Notes: generated by a model not told the origin, from the letters alone. DNA of 64,000 bases from Acidiphilium iwatense (GCF_021556475.1 NZ_JAKGBZ010000004.1:1-64000), one strand, 5' to 3'. Shown: positions 54,145-63,945, numbered from the stretch's first letter. A program made the numbers and translations.

Positions 54145-55668
54145 ATGGCCGAGCCAGCATTGTCGTCCGTACCGCCTGACCGGCCGACCCGCTCCTGGCT
54201 CGACCGGCTGTGGTCGTCGATCGCCGAGCACGGGCGGCATTTCGTCACCTTCCCGAATGCCGACCTGCCGTCGCGCGAGCGTGCCGAACTCCTGGCCGAT
54301 TCGCTGCTCGGCGGCAGGGGCGAGGCGTCCGGCGCCGCCCTCGCGGCGGGGCTGCTGAGCGCGATCGGCGGACTTTCGCCGGCCGACCGGATCGGCTTTC
54401 TGGAGTTTCTCGCCACCCATTTCGAGCCCGATCACGACCGCCTGGAGACAGCTGCGCGCGCCTATCTCGCGGCGCCGGGCGCGGAGACCGCGACCGTGCT
54501 GGCCGATGCCGCCGAACCGCCGCGCCAGGAATTGCTGCGCCGGATGAACATGGCGCCGGGCGGCACCGCCGCTTTGGTCGCGATGCGCCGCGCCGCGCTC
54601 GCCGAATTGCCGCGCAACCAAGCGCTCCGGCCGCTCGACGCGGATTTGCGGCATCTGTTCGCCTCCTGGTTCAACCGCGGCTTTCTCGAACTGCGCCGAA
54701 TCGACTGGCGAACCCCCGCCTTCGTTCTGGAAAAGCTGATCGAATACGAGGCGGTTCATGAAATCCAGGGCTGGGAGGATCTGCGCCGCCGCCTGGCGCC
54801 GGACCGGCGGTGTTTTGCGTTTTTTCACCCATCCCTGCCGGACGAACCGCTGATTTTCGTCGAAGTAGCACTGGTCAAGGGCCTCGCCGAGGCGATCGGT
54901 CCGCTGCTCGCGCGCGAGTCCGAGGAGCTTGCCGCCGAAGCCGCGCTGCACGATGCCGCCGAACGCGCGGATACCGCGATTTTCTATTCGATTTCCAACT
55001 GCCAGGAGGGGTTGCGCGGAATTTCCTTCGGCAATTTCCTGATCAAGCAGGTGGTTGAGGAGTTGCAGGCCGAATTGCCGCGCCTCAAGCGTTTTTCCAC
55101 CCTTTCGCCGGTACCGGGCCTGCGCCGCGCGGCACTCGCTTTGCTCGATCTTTCGGTACCGCCGGCGCCCTGGCTCGCGCCGGAAGAACGCGAGACGCTG
55201 ATGCGCGCGGCGGGAATCGCCGCCGATCCGACGCCGGACCCGGCCCGCGACGCCGATCTGCTGAAGACGGTCCTGGAGACAAGGAACTGGTGGAGCGACG
55301 TATCGCTCGCCGGTGCCCTGCGCGCGCCCTTGCTACGATTCGCGGCGCTTTATCTGACCGGCGGATTCAAGGCGAGCGAGGTGCGGGAAGCCGCCCGTCC
55401 CGATCCGGTCGCCCGGTTCCATCTGGGCAACGGGGCGCGGCTGGAGCGAGTCAACTGGCTGGGCAACCCGTCGGCGCGCGGCATCGCCGAATCCTTCGGG
55501 GTCATGGTGAACTACCTCTACGATCCCGATGCGATCGAAGCCCGGCACGAAGCCTATCTGCGCGACGGCACGGTGGCGCGCGCCTCGGGCGTCGATCAGC
55601 TCATGGCGATGCCCGGCCAAAGCTGGTTCGCCCGGCGCGCGCGCGGCGTTGCCGCCGCCGGACCCTGA
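54145..55668 (+). CDS. Malonyl-CoA decarboxylase
   Basis: Converts malonyl-CoA to acetyl-CoA and CO2. The 507-residue product has an N-terminal helical domain and a C-terminal GNAT-like catalytic domain: EAVHEIQGWEDLRRRL, CFAFFHPSLPDEPLIFVEVAL, FYSISNCQEGLRGISFGNFL, FSTLSPVPG, and VARFHLGNGARLERVNWLGN (catalytic Ser and His regions). GTAAGGAG at 54129-54136 is a good ribosome binding site for ATG 54145. It follows atpC by 78 bases and precedes shc by 61 bases. No malonate transporter or synthetase gene is adjacent. Confidence 0.9.
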   Translation: MAEPALSSVPPDRPTRSWLDRLWSSIAEHGRHFVTFPNADLPSRERAELLADSLLGGRGEASGAALAAGLLSAIGGLSPADRIGFLEFLATHFEPDHDRLETAARAYLAAPGAETATVLADAAEPPRQELLRRMNMAPGGTAALVAMRRAALAELPRNQALRPLDADLRHLFASWFNRGFLELRRIDWRTPAFVLEKLIEYEAVHEIQGWEDLRRRLAPDRRCFAFFHPSLPDEPLIFVEVALVKGLAEAIGPLLARESEELAAEAALHDAAERADTAIFYSISNCQEGLRGISFGNFLIKQVVEELQAELPRLKRFSTLSPVPGLRRAALALLDLSVPPAPWLAPEERETLMRAAGIAADPTPDPARDADLLKTVLETRNWWSDVSLAGALRAPLLRFAALYLTGGFKASEVREAARPDPVARFHLGNGARLERVNWLGNPSARGIAESFGVMVNYLYDPDAIEARHEAYLRDGTVARASGVDQLMAMPGQSWFARRARGVAAAGP

Positions 55669-55729
55669 TCGCGCCGCACCGCGCGACCGGCTATGGCCCG
55701 GTGCGGCGATCGCCGGTATATCGGCACCC

Positions 55730-57679
55730 ATGCTGACCACATTGTCACCCGACCTTGCCGAACTCGACGACGCGATCGGCCGCGCCCAGGAACGGCTCGC
55801 AGCCGAGCAGCAACCGGACGGCCATTATGTGTATGAGCTGGAGGCCGACGCGACGATTCCGGCGGAGTACGTGCTGCTGGAGCATTTCCTCGACCGGATC
55901 GACCCCGAACTCGAAGCCCGCATCGGCGTGTATCTGCGGGCGATTCAGGGAAACTCGCCGCAGAACCCCGGCGGCTGGCCGCTATTTCATGACGGGGCGA
56001 TGGATATCTCGGCCAGCGTGAAGGCGTATTTCGCGCTCAAGGCGATCGGCGACGATCCCGAGGCGCCGCATATGCGCCGCGCCCGCGCCGCGATCCTGGC
56101 GCGCGGCGGAGCCGAGCGCACCAACGTGTTCACCCGCATCCAGCTCGCTTTGTACGGCGCGGTGCCGTGGCGAGCCTGTCCGGTCATGCCGGTCGAGATC
56201 ATGCTTCTGCCGGGCTGGTTCCCGATCACCATGTGGAAAATCAGCTACTGGTCGCGAACGGTGATCGCGCCGCTGCTGGTGCTGATGACCGAGCGGCCGG
56301 TGGCGCGCAACCCGCGCGACGTGCGGATCGACGAGCTGTTCGTTACCCCGCCCGAGCAGGTGCGCGACTATATTCGCGGCCCCTACAAATCGTGGATGGG
56401 CAATGCGTTCAAGGCGCTGGACACCGTGCTGCGCCCGCTGGAGCGGCATTTCCCATCTCGGTCGCGCAAGCGCGCGATCCAGGCCGCGATCGACTTCATC
56501 ACCCCGCGCCTGAACGGCGAGGATGGGCTGGGCGGCATCTATCCCGCCATGGCCAATGCGGTGATGATGTTCGATACGCTCGGCTATGCGCCGGACCACC
56601 CCGATTACGCCATTGCCTGGGCCTCGGTGCACAAGCTGGTGACCGATGCCGCCGCGCGGATTCCGGGCGGGATCTATGTCCAGCCCTGCCTGTCGCCGGT
56701 GTGGGATACCTCGCTCGCCGCCCACGCACTGGCCGAGGCGGCCGGGGCGCAGGATGCGCACGTCGCCGCCGCCTGCGACTGGCTGATCCCCCGCCAGGTG
56801 CTCGATGTGAAAGGCGACTGGGCCTATCGCAAGCCGGACGCGCCGCCGGGCGGCTGGGCGTTCCAGTACAACAACGCTTATTACCCGGACGTGGACGATA
56901 CCGCCGTGGTGGGGATGCTGCTCGACCGCGCCGGCGACCCCGCGCATCGCGAGGCGGTGGAACGGGCGCGGTTGTGGATTCTCGGGATGCAGAGCAAATC
57001 CGGCGGCTGGGGCGCCTTCGATTCCGACAACGAATTCGACTATCTCAACCACATCCCCTTCGCCGATCACGGCGCCCTGCTCGATCCGCCGACCGCCGAC
57101 GTCGCCGCGCGCTGCGTGTCGTTCCTGGCCCAGCTCGGTCATCCCGAGGATCGGCCGGCGATCGCGCGCGGGGTGGATTATCTGCGGCGCGAGCAGAAGC
57201 CGGACGGCTCCTGGTTCGGCCGCTGGGGCACCAACTATATTTACGGCACGTGGTCCGCTTTGTGCGCGCTGAACGCTGCAGGCCTGCCGCATGATTCGCC
57301 GATGATCCGGCGCGCCGCCGAATGGCTGATCGCGCGCCAGCGCGAGGATGGCGGCTGGGGCGAGGATTGCGAGAGCTATGCCCATGCGCCGCCCGGCGAG
57401 TATCATGAAAGCTTGCCGTCGCAGACCGCCTGGGCGCTGCTCGGGCTGATGGCGGCGGGCATGGCCGGGCATCCGTCGGTGGCGCGCGGCATCGACTGGC
57501 TGCAATCGGCGCAGGACGAGGATGGCTCCTGGCGCGAGAAACCCTATAACGCGGTCGGGTTCCCGCGCGTATTCTATTTGCGCTATCACGGCTATCCGCG
57601 CTTCTTCCCGCTGCTCGCGCTGGCGCGGTTCCGCAACCTCGCGCGCGGGAACAGTGCGCGCGTCGCCTGCGGGTTCTGA
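55730..57679 (+). CDS. shc: Squalene-hopene cyclase
   Basis: Cyclises squalene to hopene for membrane hopanoids. The protonating motif DVDDTA is at about residues 387-392 within YYPDVDDTAVVGMLL. Several QW-type repeats are visible (QQPDGHYVYELEAD at the start; GGWGAFDSDNEFDYLN; KPDGSWFGRWGTNYIYGTW; REDGGWGEDCESY; DEDGSWREKPYNAVGFPRVF, each shown separately). ATG 55730 gives 649 residues, the usual size; the longer open frame upstream overlaps the decarboxylase gene. Other hopanoid genes (hpn) are not in the window. Confidence 0.96.
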   Translation: MLTTLSPDLAELDDAIGRAQERLAAEQQPDGHYVYELEADATIPAEYVLLEHFLDRIDPELEARIGVYLRAIQGNSPQNPGGWPLFHDGAMDISASVKAYFALKAIGDDPEAPHMRRARAAILARGGAERTNVFTRIQLALYGAVPWRACPVMPVEIMLLPGWFPITMWKISYWSRTVIAPLLVLMTERPVARNPRDVRIDELFVTPPEQVRDYIRGPYKSWMGNAFKALDTVLRPLERHFPSRSRKRAIQAAIDFITPRLNGEDGLGGIYPAMANAVMMFDTLGYAPDHPDYAIAWASVHKLVTDAAARIPGGIYVQPCLSPVWDTSLAAHALAEAAGAQDAHVAAACDWLIPRQVLDVKGDWAYRKPDAPPGGWAFQYNNAYYPDVDDTAVVGMLLDRAGDPAHREAVERARLWILGMQSKSGGWGAFDSDNEFDYLNHIPFADHGALLDPPTADVAARCVSFLAQLGHPEDRPAIARGVDYLRREQKPDGSWFGRWGTNYIYGTWSALCALNAAGLPHDSPMIRRAAEWLIARQREDGGWGEDCESYAHAPPGEYHESLPSQTAWALLGLMAAGMAGHPSVARGIDWLQSAQDEDGSWREKPYNAVGFPRVFYLRYHGYPRFFPLLALARFRNLARGNSARVACGF

Positions 57680-57728
57680 AGCGGGACATTTGCCACGGAC
57701 GGCGCGCCCGTGGCAGGAGACCGGCGCG

Positions 57729-57815
57729 GCGGGTGTGGCGGAATCGGTAGACGCAGCAGACTTAAAATCTGTTGCCCGACAGGGCGTGCGGGTTCAAGTC
57801 CCGCCATCCGCACCA
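57729..57815 (+). tRNA. tRNA-Leu (anticodon UAA)
   Basis: Class II tRNA of 87 nt with encoded CCA. GCGGGTG pairs with CATCCGC in the acceptor stem; the anticodon stem GCAGA/TCTGT encloses CTTAAAA with anticodon TAA; the variable arm is GTTGCCCGACAGGGCGT and the T-arm is GGTTCAAGTCC. Confidence 0.95.
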
Positions 57816-58009
57816 GTAAATTAGGGCTGGCCGTAGAATGGGCAGCCGATGGTCATGGTCTCGATGATTTCTTGACGTTGGCTCCGGGCGGCCTTCTTGC
57901 GCCAAGCACCGACGATTCCGGCTCTGGTTCGCTCCACTGCCCGCTTTCCCGCAAAATTTCGCCCGGCTTGTGATATGGTAAAGGTCTGTGACGGAGTCGA
58001 AGGGAAGAC

Positions 58010-58948
58010 ATGATGAATGATCCGCCCCAATGCTCCGCTCTGGACGCGTGGCCAGAGCTTCCGCTCTCGGCGTGGGAGGATACCTGCGCCACGCTTCATC
58101 TCTGGACCCAGGTGGTCGGGAAAATCCGCCTCGCCCATGCGCCGATGATCAACCATTGGTGGCAGGCGACGCTCTATGTGACCAGCCGGGGGCTGACCAC
58201 CTCGCCGATCGCCCACGGTTCCCGCGGCTTTCAGATCGACTTCGATTTCATCGACCATTGCCTGACGCTTCGGACGAGCGACGGCGCGACCGAAATGATC
58301 CGACTTGGTCCATGCACCGTCGCCGATTTTTACGCCGAGGTGATGGGCCGGCTGCGCGGGCTTGGGCTGGAGACCCGGATTTGGACCATGCCGGTCGAGA
58401 TACCGGATGCCATCCCGTTCGAGCAGGATCGGGAGCATGGCTTCTACGACCCGGAATACGCCCACCGCTTCTGGCGCATTCTGGTCCAGGCGCACCGGAT
58501 CTGCAGCCGGTTTCGATCGCCATTCCTCGGCAAGGCGAGTCCGGTGCATTTTTTCTGGGGGAGTTTCGATCTGGCGGTCACCCGGTTTTCCGGGCGTTCC
58601 GCGCCGCCGCTGACCAGCAACTCTCCCAACCTCGGGGCGTGGGTCATGCGGGAGGCATATTCGCATGAGGTGAGCAGTTGCGGCTTCTGGCCGGGCAATG
58701 GGGGATTCGGCCAGCCCGCGTTCTACAGCTATGCCTATCCTGAGCCGCCGGGATTTGCGGCAGCGCCGGTTCGCCCGAATGACGCGTTCTACAGCGAAAG
58801 CCTCAGACAGTTCATCCTGCCCTACGATGCGGTCCGTCGGGCGGCGTCGCCGGATGACCACCTGATGGCGTTCCTGCGGAGCAGTTACGACGCGGCCGCC
58901 GGGCTGGCGCGGTGGGATCGCGCCGCGCTGGAACGCGCGGAAAACTAG
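58010..58948 (+). CDS. DUF5996 family protein
   Basis: The 312-residue protein matches the DUF5996 pattern: WPELPLSAWEDTCATLHLWTQVVGKIRLA near the N-terminus (noted here by TCATLHLWTQVVGKIRLA), NHWWQATLYVTSRGLTTSPI, FDLAVTRFSGR and SHEVSSCGFWPGNG with FYSYAYPEPPGF. Function of the family is not established. There is no signal peptide, so it is likely cytoplasmic. It follows the tRNA gene after 194 bases in which I see nothing else, and the TMEM175-like gene begins 18 bases after its stop. Confidence 0.8.
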   Translation: MMNDPPQCSALDAWPELPLSAWEDTCATLHLWTQVVGKIRLAHAPMINHWWQATLYVTSRGLTTSPIAHGSRGFQIDFDFIDHCLTLRTSDGATEMIRLGPCTVADFYAEVMGRLRGLGLETRIWTMPVEIPDAIPFEQDREHGFYDPEYAHRFWRILVQAHRICSRFRSPFLGKASPVHFFWGSFDLAVTRFSGRSAPPLTSNSPNLGAWVMREAYSHEVSSCGFWPGNGGFGQPAFYSYAYPEPPGFAAAPVRPNDAFYSESLRQFILPYDAVRRAASPDDHLMAFLRSSYDAAAGLARWDRAALERAEN

Positions 58949-58966
58949 GCCGGGGGCGGTGTCGCC

Positions 58967-59650
58967 ATGAACTCGAAGCCGCGATCCGAGGATGGGCACG
59001 ACATACCGCCGGCGGCCACGGAGCGGGACACCGGGCGCGTCGAGGCGTTCAGCGATGGCGTTTTCGCCATTGCGATCACGCTGCTCATCCTGGAGATCAA
59101 GGTGCCGCACGCCCATGGATCGTCGCGGCCGTTCAGCCTTCTCGGCTCGTTGACCGGGCTTTGGCCGTCCTATTTCAGCTATCTCCTCAGCTTCACCATG
59201 ATCGGCATCTACTGGGCGAATCATCATTACATTTTCAAGTTGTTCACGCGGACCAATCACACGCTCAACCTTCTGAACCTGCTGTTCCTGCTGACGATTT
59301 CCTTTCTGCCGTTTCCGACAGCGACCTTGGGAAATTACATGCTCGATGCGGCGAACCGGACGACGGCGGCGACCTTCTACGCAGTCGGCCTCCTGCTTCC
59401 GGCATGCACCTGGCTGCTCATGTGGCTCTACGCCACCACGGGACGCAGACTGGTTCACCCGCGCCTGGAGTCTGCCTTCCTGCACCATCTGACCATCCAA
59501 TATGCCGGCACGGTCGCGATCTATCTCGGGGCCGTACTGCTCTGCCTTGTGGATGTCAGACTCGGACTCGGGGTCTGCGTGGGGCTGACGCTGCTCTATC
59601 TTCTGCCGCCGGCCAGCTACGCTTATGCGCGGGGGAAACGGACGCCATAA
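58967..59650 (+). CDS. TMEM175-family (DUF1211) potassium channel-like protein
   Basis: The conserved first-helix motif RVEAFSDGVFAIAITLLILEIKVP (its core FSDGVFAIAITLL forms the pore in TMEM175 channels) is present at about residues 24-46. Six membrane segments can be followed in the 227 residues, against twelve in the animal protein, so a tetramer of single units is expected as in other bacteria. It starts 18 bases after the DUF5996 gene. Potassium transport is inferred from the family. Confidence 0.85.
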   Translation: MNSKPRSEDGHDIPPAATERDTGRVEAFSDGVFAIAITLLILEIKVPHAHGSSRPFSLLGSLTGLWPSYFSYLLSFTMIGIYWANHHYIFKLFTRTNHTLNLLNLLFLLTISFLPFPTATLGNYMLDAANRTTAATFYAVGLLLPACTWLLMWLYATTGRRLVHPRLESAFLHHLTIQYAGTVAIYLGAVLLCLVDVRLGLGVCVGLTLLYLLPPASYAYARGKRTP

Positions 59651-59683
59651 CAGTCAAGTCAGTGCCGAGGGTACGTCAAAATC

Positions 59684-60976
59684 CTACGTCACTGCCGTCG
59701 GGTCGCGGCTGATGCGGACGCGCTCGACCCGGCGACCGTTCATCGCCAGCACCTCGAAGCGCCAGCCGCCGAAGGCGATGGCGTCGCCCTGGCGTGGCAC
59801 CCGTTTCAGCAGAGCGAGCAGGAAACCACCGAGCGTGTGGTAGGAGCCGTGCGCGGGAAGCTCGATCAGCCGGAGACGATGCGCGACCTCGTCGATCGGC
59901 TCCAGCCCGTCGAGCTCGAATCGTTCGGGCACGGTTTCGCCCCCTTCGGCGTGGGTGGGCTCCTCGACATCGCCGACGATAGCTTCCAGAAGATCGCCGA
60001 CCGTGACCATGCCTTCAAAGCTGCCATATTCGTCGAGCACGAAGGCGACGCCGAGCGGATCGGCTTTCAGCCGTTCCAGCGCGTCGAGCGCGGAGATCGC
60101 GTCCGGCACCGCGAGCGGCTGACGCAGCGACGTGGCGATCGAGATGTCCTTGCCGTCCAGCATCCGGTCCAGGATGTCCTTGGCCTGGACGATGCCGACC
60201 ACGTTGTCGATGCTGCGGTCGCACACCACGAAGCGCGAATGGGGCGCGGCCTTGAGGGCGGTGATCACCTGGCCGCGCGGCGCGGTACGGTCGAGCCAGG
60301 CGATGTCCTGGCGCGGCGTCATGATCGCGCGCACCGGCTTGTCGGCAAGCCGCATCACCCGCTCCATCATGTCGCGCTCCTCGGATTCCAGCATCCCGGA
60401 CGCGGTGCCCTCGGCGAGGATGGCTTTCAGCTCCTCCTCGCTGATCGCCCGACGGTGCGGATCGGCGGGACCGAAGGCGCGGAGCAGAAGATCGGAGGTC
60501 GCGCCCAGCAGCCAGACGGCCGGGGCGGCGACGCGGGCGAACATGTCGATCGGCCAGGCGACCGCGCAGGCGATCCGCTCGGCGTTGCGCAGGGCGAGCT
60601 GCTTGGGCACCAGTTCGCCGCAGACCAGGGTGAGAAACGTCACCAGGACGATTGTGATGATTAGCGCGACCGTGCCCGCCGCCGGCGCGATGAATGCGAC
60701 GCGGCGGAGCAGCGGGGTGAGCGCGGTGGCGAGCTTGGCGCCGCCGACCACGCCGGTCATGATGCTGATCGCGGTGATGCCGATCTGCACGGTGGGCAGG
60801 AAACGGTCTGGCGCCTCGGCCAGAAGCCGTGCGTGGACGGCGCCGCGGACGTGTTTTTGCGCGAGCAGCGCGAGGGCGGCACGGCGCGACGAGACCAGCG
60901 CCATCTCAGCCAGCGCGAAACCCGCGTTCAGCAAAATCAACAGGAACAAAAAACCAATTTCGACAACGATCTGCAT
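59684..60976 (-). CDS. Hemolysin-type CNNM/CBS membrane protein (CorC/HlyC family)
   Basis: Inner-membrane protein of the CNNM transporter family, linked to magnesium or cobalt efflux. The N-terminus has the DUF21/CNNM domain with three to four membrane segments (FLFLLILLNAGFALAEMALV; FLTLVCGELVPKQLALRNAE carries the G-E-x-x-P-K motif). Two CBS domains follow (VRAIMTPRQDIAWLD; VVGIVQAKDILDRML; ADPLGVAFVLDEYGSFEGMVTVGDLLEA, described by DEYGSFEGMVT), then a CorC_HlyC domain (FELDGLEPIDEVAHRLRL). 430 residues. Convergent with the TMEM175-like gene. Confidence 0.88.
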   Translation of the reverse strand: MQIVVEIGFLFLLILLNAGFALAEMALVSSRRAALALLAQKHVRGAVHARLLAEAPDRFLPTVQIGITAISIMTGVVGGAKLATALTPLLRRVAFIAPAAGTVALIITIVLVTFLTLVCGELVPKQLALRNAERIACAVAWPIDMFARVAAPAVWLLGATSDLLLRAFGPADPHRRAISEEELKAILAEGTASGMLESEERDMMERVMRLADKPVRAIMTPRQDIAWLDRTAPRGQVITALKAAPHSRFVVCDRSIDNVVGIVQAKDILDRMLDGKDISIATSLRQPLAVPDAISALDALERLKADPLGVAFVLDEYGSFEGMVTVGDLLEAIVGDVEEPTHAEGGETVPERFELDGLEPIDEVAHRLRLIELPAHGSYHTLGGFLLALLKRVPRQGDAIAFGGWRFEVLAMNGRRVERVRISRDPTAVT

Positions 60977-61140
60977 GACGACCTTGAGATTCCGCGCGAT
61001 TTCCGCCCAGCATAGACCATTTCAAGGGCGTTCGGGAAAGCCGGAACGGATAGCACGGCTGACGTGTTGAAACCGTATCGAATGCCATGCTTCCGCCATA
61101 ATCTAGCCGGGGCAATGCCTCACTGCACACGCATCTGCGA

Positions 61141-61168
61141 GGCAACGCAGGAGGCTCCCTGCGCTGCC
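61141..61168 (+). promoter_or_regulatory. Hairpin in the leader of the GH17-GT2 gene
   Basis: GGCAACGCAGG and CCTGCGCTGCC form an inverted repeat with one mismatched pair, ending 16 bases before the ATG at 61185. It lies where it could sequester the start region; no T-tract is present. Confidence 0.35.
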
Positions 61169-61184
61169 AACCGGATGACCGTTC

Positions 61185-63908
61185 ATGACGCATCACGCCC
61201 AACTTCGCCCGCTCGCTCCGCTCGTCAGCCGCTCGCGCACGCGTGGCGGCTGGCGCAACCCCGGCACCTGGTTCGCCGCGATCGGCGCCGCCGCAGCGAC
61301 ATTCGGCATCTGGGCGGCGCTCAACCGTCCGGTCGCCAACATCCCGGCCTATCGCGGCGAGATCGGCGGTTTCGCCTTCTCGCCGTTTCATGCCGGCGAG
61401 AGCCCGCAGAGCAATGTCTATCCCACGATCGCGCAGATCAAATCGGACCTCGCGCTGGTCGCGACGAAAACCCGCGATATCCGCACCTATACGGTGCAGG
61501 GCGATCTCGGGCGGATTCCCGCGCTGGCCGCGAAATATCATCTGAACGTCACGCTCGGCGCGTGGCTCGATCAGCATCTCCGCGCCAATGCGCGCGAGCT
61601 GCACAAGGTGGTCGCAGTCGCCAACGCCAACCGGGACGTGAAGGCGGTGATGGTCGGCAACGAGGTGATTCTGCGCCGCAACCTGACGGTCGATCAGCTC
61701 GCCGCCGATATCCGCTACGTGAAATCGCGCGTGCATGTGCCGGTTTCCACCGCCGAGCCGTGGCATGTCTGGCTGCATCACCCGGCGCTCGCCAAATCGG
61801 TCGATTTCATCACCGTGCATCTGCTCCCGTATTGGGAGGGTGTGCCGGAGAAGGACGCGATCGCCTATGCCCTGCACCGGCTGCATCAGGTGCAGCGGGC
61901 GTTCCCCGGCAAGCGCGTGGTGATCGGCGAGATCGGCTGGCCGTCCGACGGCATCGATATCGGCGCGGCCCGTGCCTCACGCGTGCTGCAGGCGACGTTC
62001 CTGCGGGATTTCTTCAATGTCGCGCAGAAGCAGCATCTCCAGTATTTCGTGATGGAGGCATTCGACCAGCCCTGGAAAACCAGTTTCGAGGGCCGCGCCG
62101 CCGGCTACTGGGGCATGTGGTCGCTGTCGCGCCAGCCGAAATGGTCGTTGACCGGCCCGGTGACGCCGAACCGAGCCTGGCTGCCCTGGGCGGCCGGCAG
62201 TGCCGCCCTGGCGATGTTGATTACGCTTCTGCTGCTGTCGCGCCGACCTGATCTGCGCGTTCAAGGCAAGCTGATTTTCGCGGCCCTGGTGCAGGGATTC
62301 GGCGCGGCGCTGGCGATGCTGCTGATGACCATGGGCGAGACCTATCTATCCTGGTCGGCCGCCGCCGTCTGGACCACGCTCGCCGCCGGCCAGGCGCTTT
62401 TGCTGTTCCTGCTGATCGCCGACAGTTTCGACCTGACCGAAACCCTGTTCGGCCGAGTGCACAAGCGGCACTTTGAACCCGTCCCTGCTCCGCAGGGAAC
62501 GAAGCTTGCGAAGGTTTCCTTGCATCTGCCGATCTGCAACGAGCCGGCGGAGATGGTGAAGCAGACGCTGAACGCGCTCGCCGCCCTCGATTACGAGGAT
62601 TACGAGGTGCTGGTGATCGACAACAACACCGCCGATGCGCGCGCCTGGGAGCCGGTTGCCGAGCATTGCGCGCGGCTGGGGCCGAAATTCCGCTTCTTCA
62701 CCCTCGGCAAATATCCGGGGTTCAAGGCGGGTGCCTTGAATTTCGCGCTGCGCGAGACCAGCCCGGATGCCGAAATCGTCGGCGTGCTGGACAGCGACTA
62801 CATCGTCGATCCCGACTGGCTGCGCTGCATGGTGCCCGCCTTCGCCGATTCGCGCGTGGGCTTCACCCAGAGCCCGCAGGATTATCGCGACAATGACGGC
62901 TCGATCTTCAAGCGCATGATGTTCTGGGAATATGCCGGGTTCTTCCATGTCGGCATGGTCAATCGCAACGAGCGCAACGCGATCATCCAGCACGGCACGA
63001 TGACGCTGATCCGCCGCGACGCGCTGGTGAAAGGCTCTTCCGATCAAGCGGGGGGCTGGGCCGAGTGGTGCATCACCGAGGACAGCGAGCTCGGCCTGCG
63101 CCTGTTCCGCGACGGGTATGACGCGGTCTATTCCAAGCGCAGCTTCGGCCGGGGCGTGATGCCGGACGACTTCAACGCCTTCCGCAAGCAGCGCTACCGC
63201 TGGGCCTATGGCGCGATGCGGATTTCGCGCCGGCACTGGAAGGCGCTGCTCTCGCCGTTCGACCGCTCGCTGACCATCGGCCAGCGCTGGCATTTCGTCA
63301 CCGGCTGGCTGCCCTGGATCGGCGATGCGCTGGGTCTCGCCTTCCTGATGCTGGGGCTCGCGTGGTCGGCGGGGCTGATCCTCGATCCGGTACGGTTCGA
63401 ATTCCCGATCCTCCTGTTCATGCTGCCCTCGATCGGGTTGTTCGCCTTCAAGATCGTGCAGATTCTGGCGCTGTATTCCGCCCGTGTGCCGTGCGGCTGG
63501 CGCGACCGGATCGGCGCGGCGGTTGCCGGATTGGCGCTGTCGCACACGATCGGCAAGGCGGTGTGGAAGGGTTTGTTCACCAACAGGCTGCCGTTCCTGC
63601 GCACCCCGAAAATGAAGGATGCGCCGGCCCTCGTGCAGGGGCTGGTGATGGCGCGGGAGGAGCTTGTCCTCCTCGTGCTGACCTGGGCGGCGCTGCTCGG
63701 CGTGGGCATCGGCCATCACTGGGCGACGCCGGAATCGAAGCTCTGGTGTCTGGTACTGTTCACCCAGTCCCTGCCCTATCTGGCATCGGTCGCGGTGTCG
63801 GTGATTGCCGCCCTGCCGGAAAGGGCGCCGCGCGCGCTGCCGGTGGCACAAACCCTGCTGCCCGCCTCGCGGATGCCGATCTCGGCACGCACCGCGGCGG
63901 GGGATTGA
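61185..63908 (+). CDS. Glycoside hydrolase family 17-like / glycosyltransferase family 2 fusion, 907 aa
   Basis: Predicted inner-membrane enzyme that would build or remodel a beta-glucan. One helix (about 29-47) precedes a GH17-like periplasmic domain (GFAFSPFHAGESPQSNVYP, MVGNEVILRRNLT with the acid Glu, VVIGEIGWPSDG with the nucleophile Glu, to about residue 330). Three or so helices lead to a GT2 domain with ICNEPAEMV, VLDSDYIVD (D-x-D), ITEDSELGLRLF (T-E-D) and RKQRYRWAYG (Q-x-x-R-W), then four to five C-terminal helices. The architecture recalls NdvB-like beta-1,3-glucan synthases, but the product is not proven. Confidence 0.85.
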   Translation: MTHHAQLRPLAPLVSRSRTRGGWRNPGTWFAAIGAAAATFGIWAALNRPVANIPAYRGEIGGFAFSPFHAGESPQSNVYPTIAQIKSDLALVATKTRDIRTYTVQGDLGRIPALAAKYHLNVTLGAWLDQHLRANARELHKVVAVANANRDVKAVMVGNEVILRRNLTVDQLAADIRYVKSRVHVPVSTAEPWHVWLHHPALAKSVDFITVHLLPYWEGVPEKDAIAYALHRLHQVQRAFPGKRVVIGEIGWPSDGIDIGAARASRVLQATFLRDFFNVAQKQHLQYFVMEAFDQPWKTSFEGRAAGYWGMWSLSRQPKWSLTGPVTPNRAWLPWAAGSAALAMLITLLLLSRRPDLRVQGKLIFAALVQGFGAALAMLLMTMGETYLSWSAAAVWTTLAAGQALLLFLLIADSFDLTETLFGRVHKRHFEPVPAPQGTKLAKVSLHLPICNEPAEMVKQTLNALAALDYEDYEVLVIDNNTADARAWEPVAEHCARLGPKFRFFTLGKYPGFKAGALNFALRETSPDAEIVGVLDSDYIVDPDWLRCMVPAFADSRVGFTQSPQDYRDNDGSIFKRMMFWEYAGFFHVGMVNRNERNAIIQHGTMTLIRRDALVKGSSDQAGGWAEWCITEDSELGLRLFRDGYDAVYSKRSFGRGVMPDDFNAFRKQRYRWAYGAMRISRRHWKALLSPFDRSLTIGQRWHFVTGWLPWIGDALGLAFLMLGLAWSAGLILDPVRFEFPILLFMLPSIGLFAFKIVQILALYSARVPCGWRDRIGAAVAGLALSHTIGKAVWKGLFTNRLPFLRTPKMKDAPALVQGLVMAREELVLLVLTWAALLGVGIGHHWATPESKLWCLVLFTQSLPYLASVAVSVIAALPERAPRALPVAQTLLPASRMPISARTAAGD

Positions 63909-63918
63909 TGACGCGATG

Positions 63919-63945
63919 GCCTGACGGTCCGCGAGGCCGTCAGGC
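63919..63945 (+). terminator. Hairpin after the GH17-GT2 gene, weak terminator candidate
   Basis: GCCTGACGG (63919-63927) pairs perfectly with CCGTCAGGC (63937-63945) around a 9-nt loop, ten bases after the stop. There is no T-tract. Confidence 0.35.

Noticed and set aside
62460-62520. Possible in-frame element in the GH17-GT2 gene (GTCCCTGC...GCAGGGAAC)
   Set aside because: It has a small inverted repeat, but the encoded linker fits normal GT2 proteins and no conserved element sequence is present.
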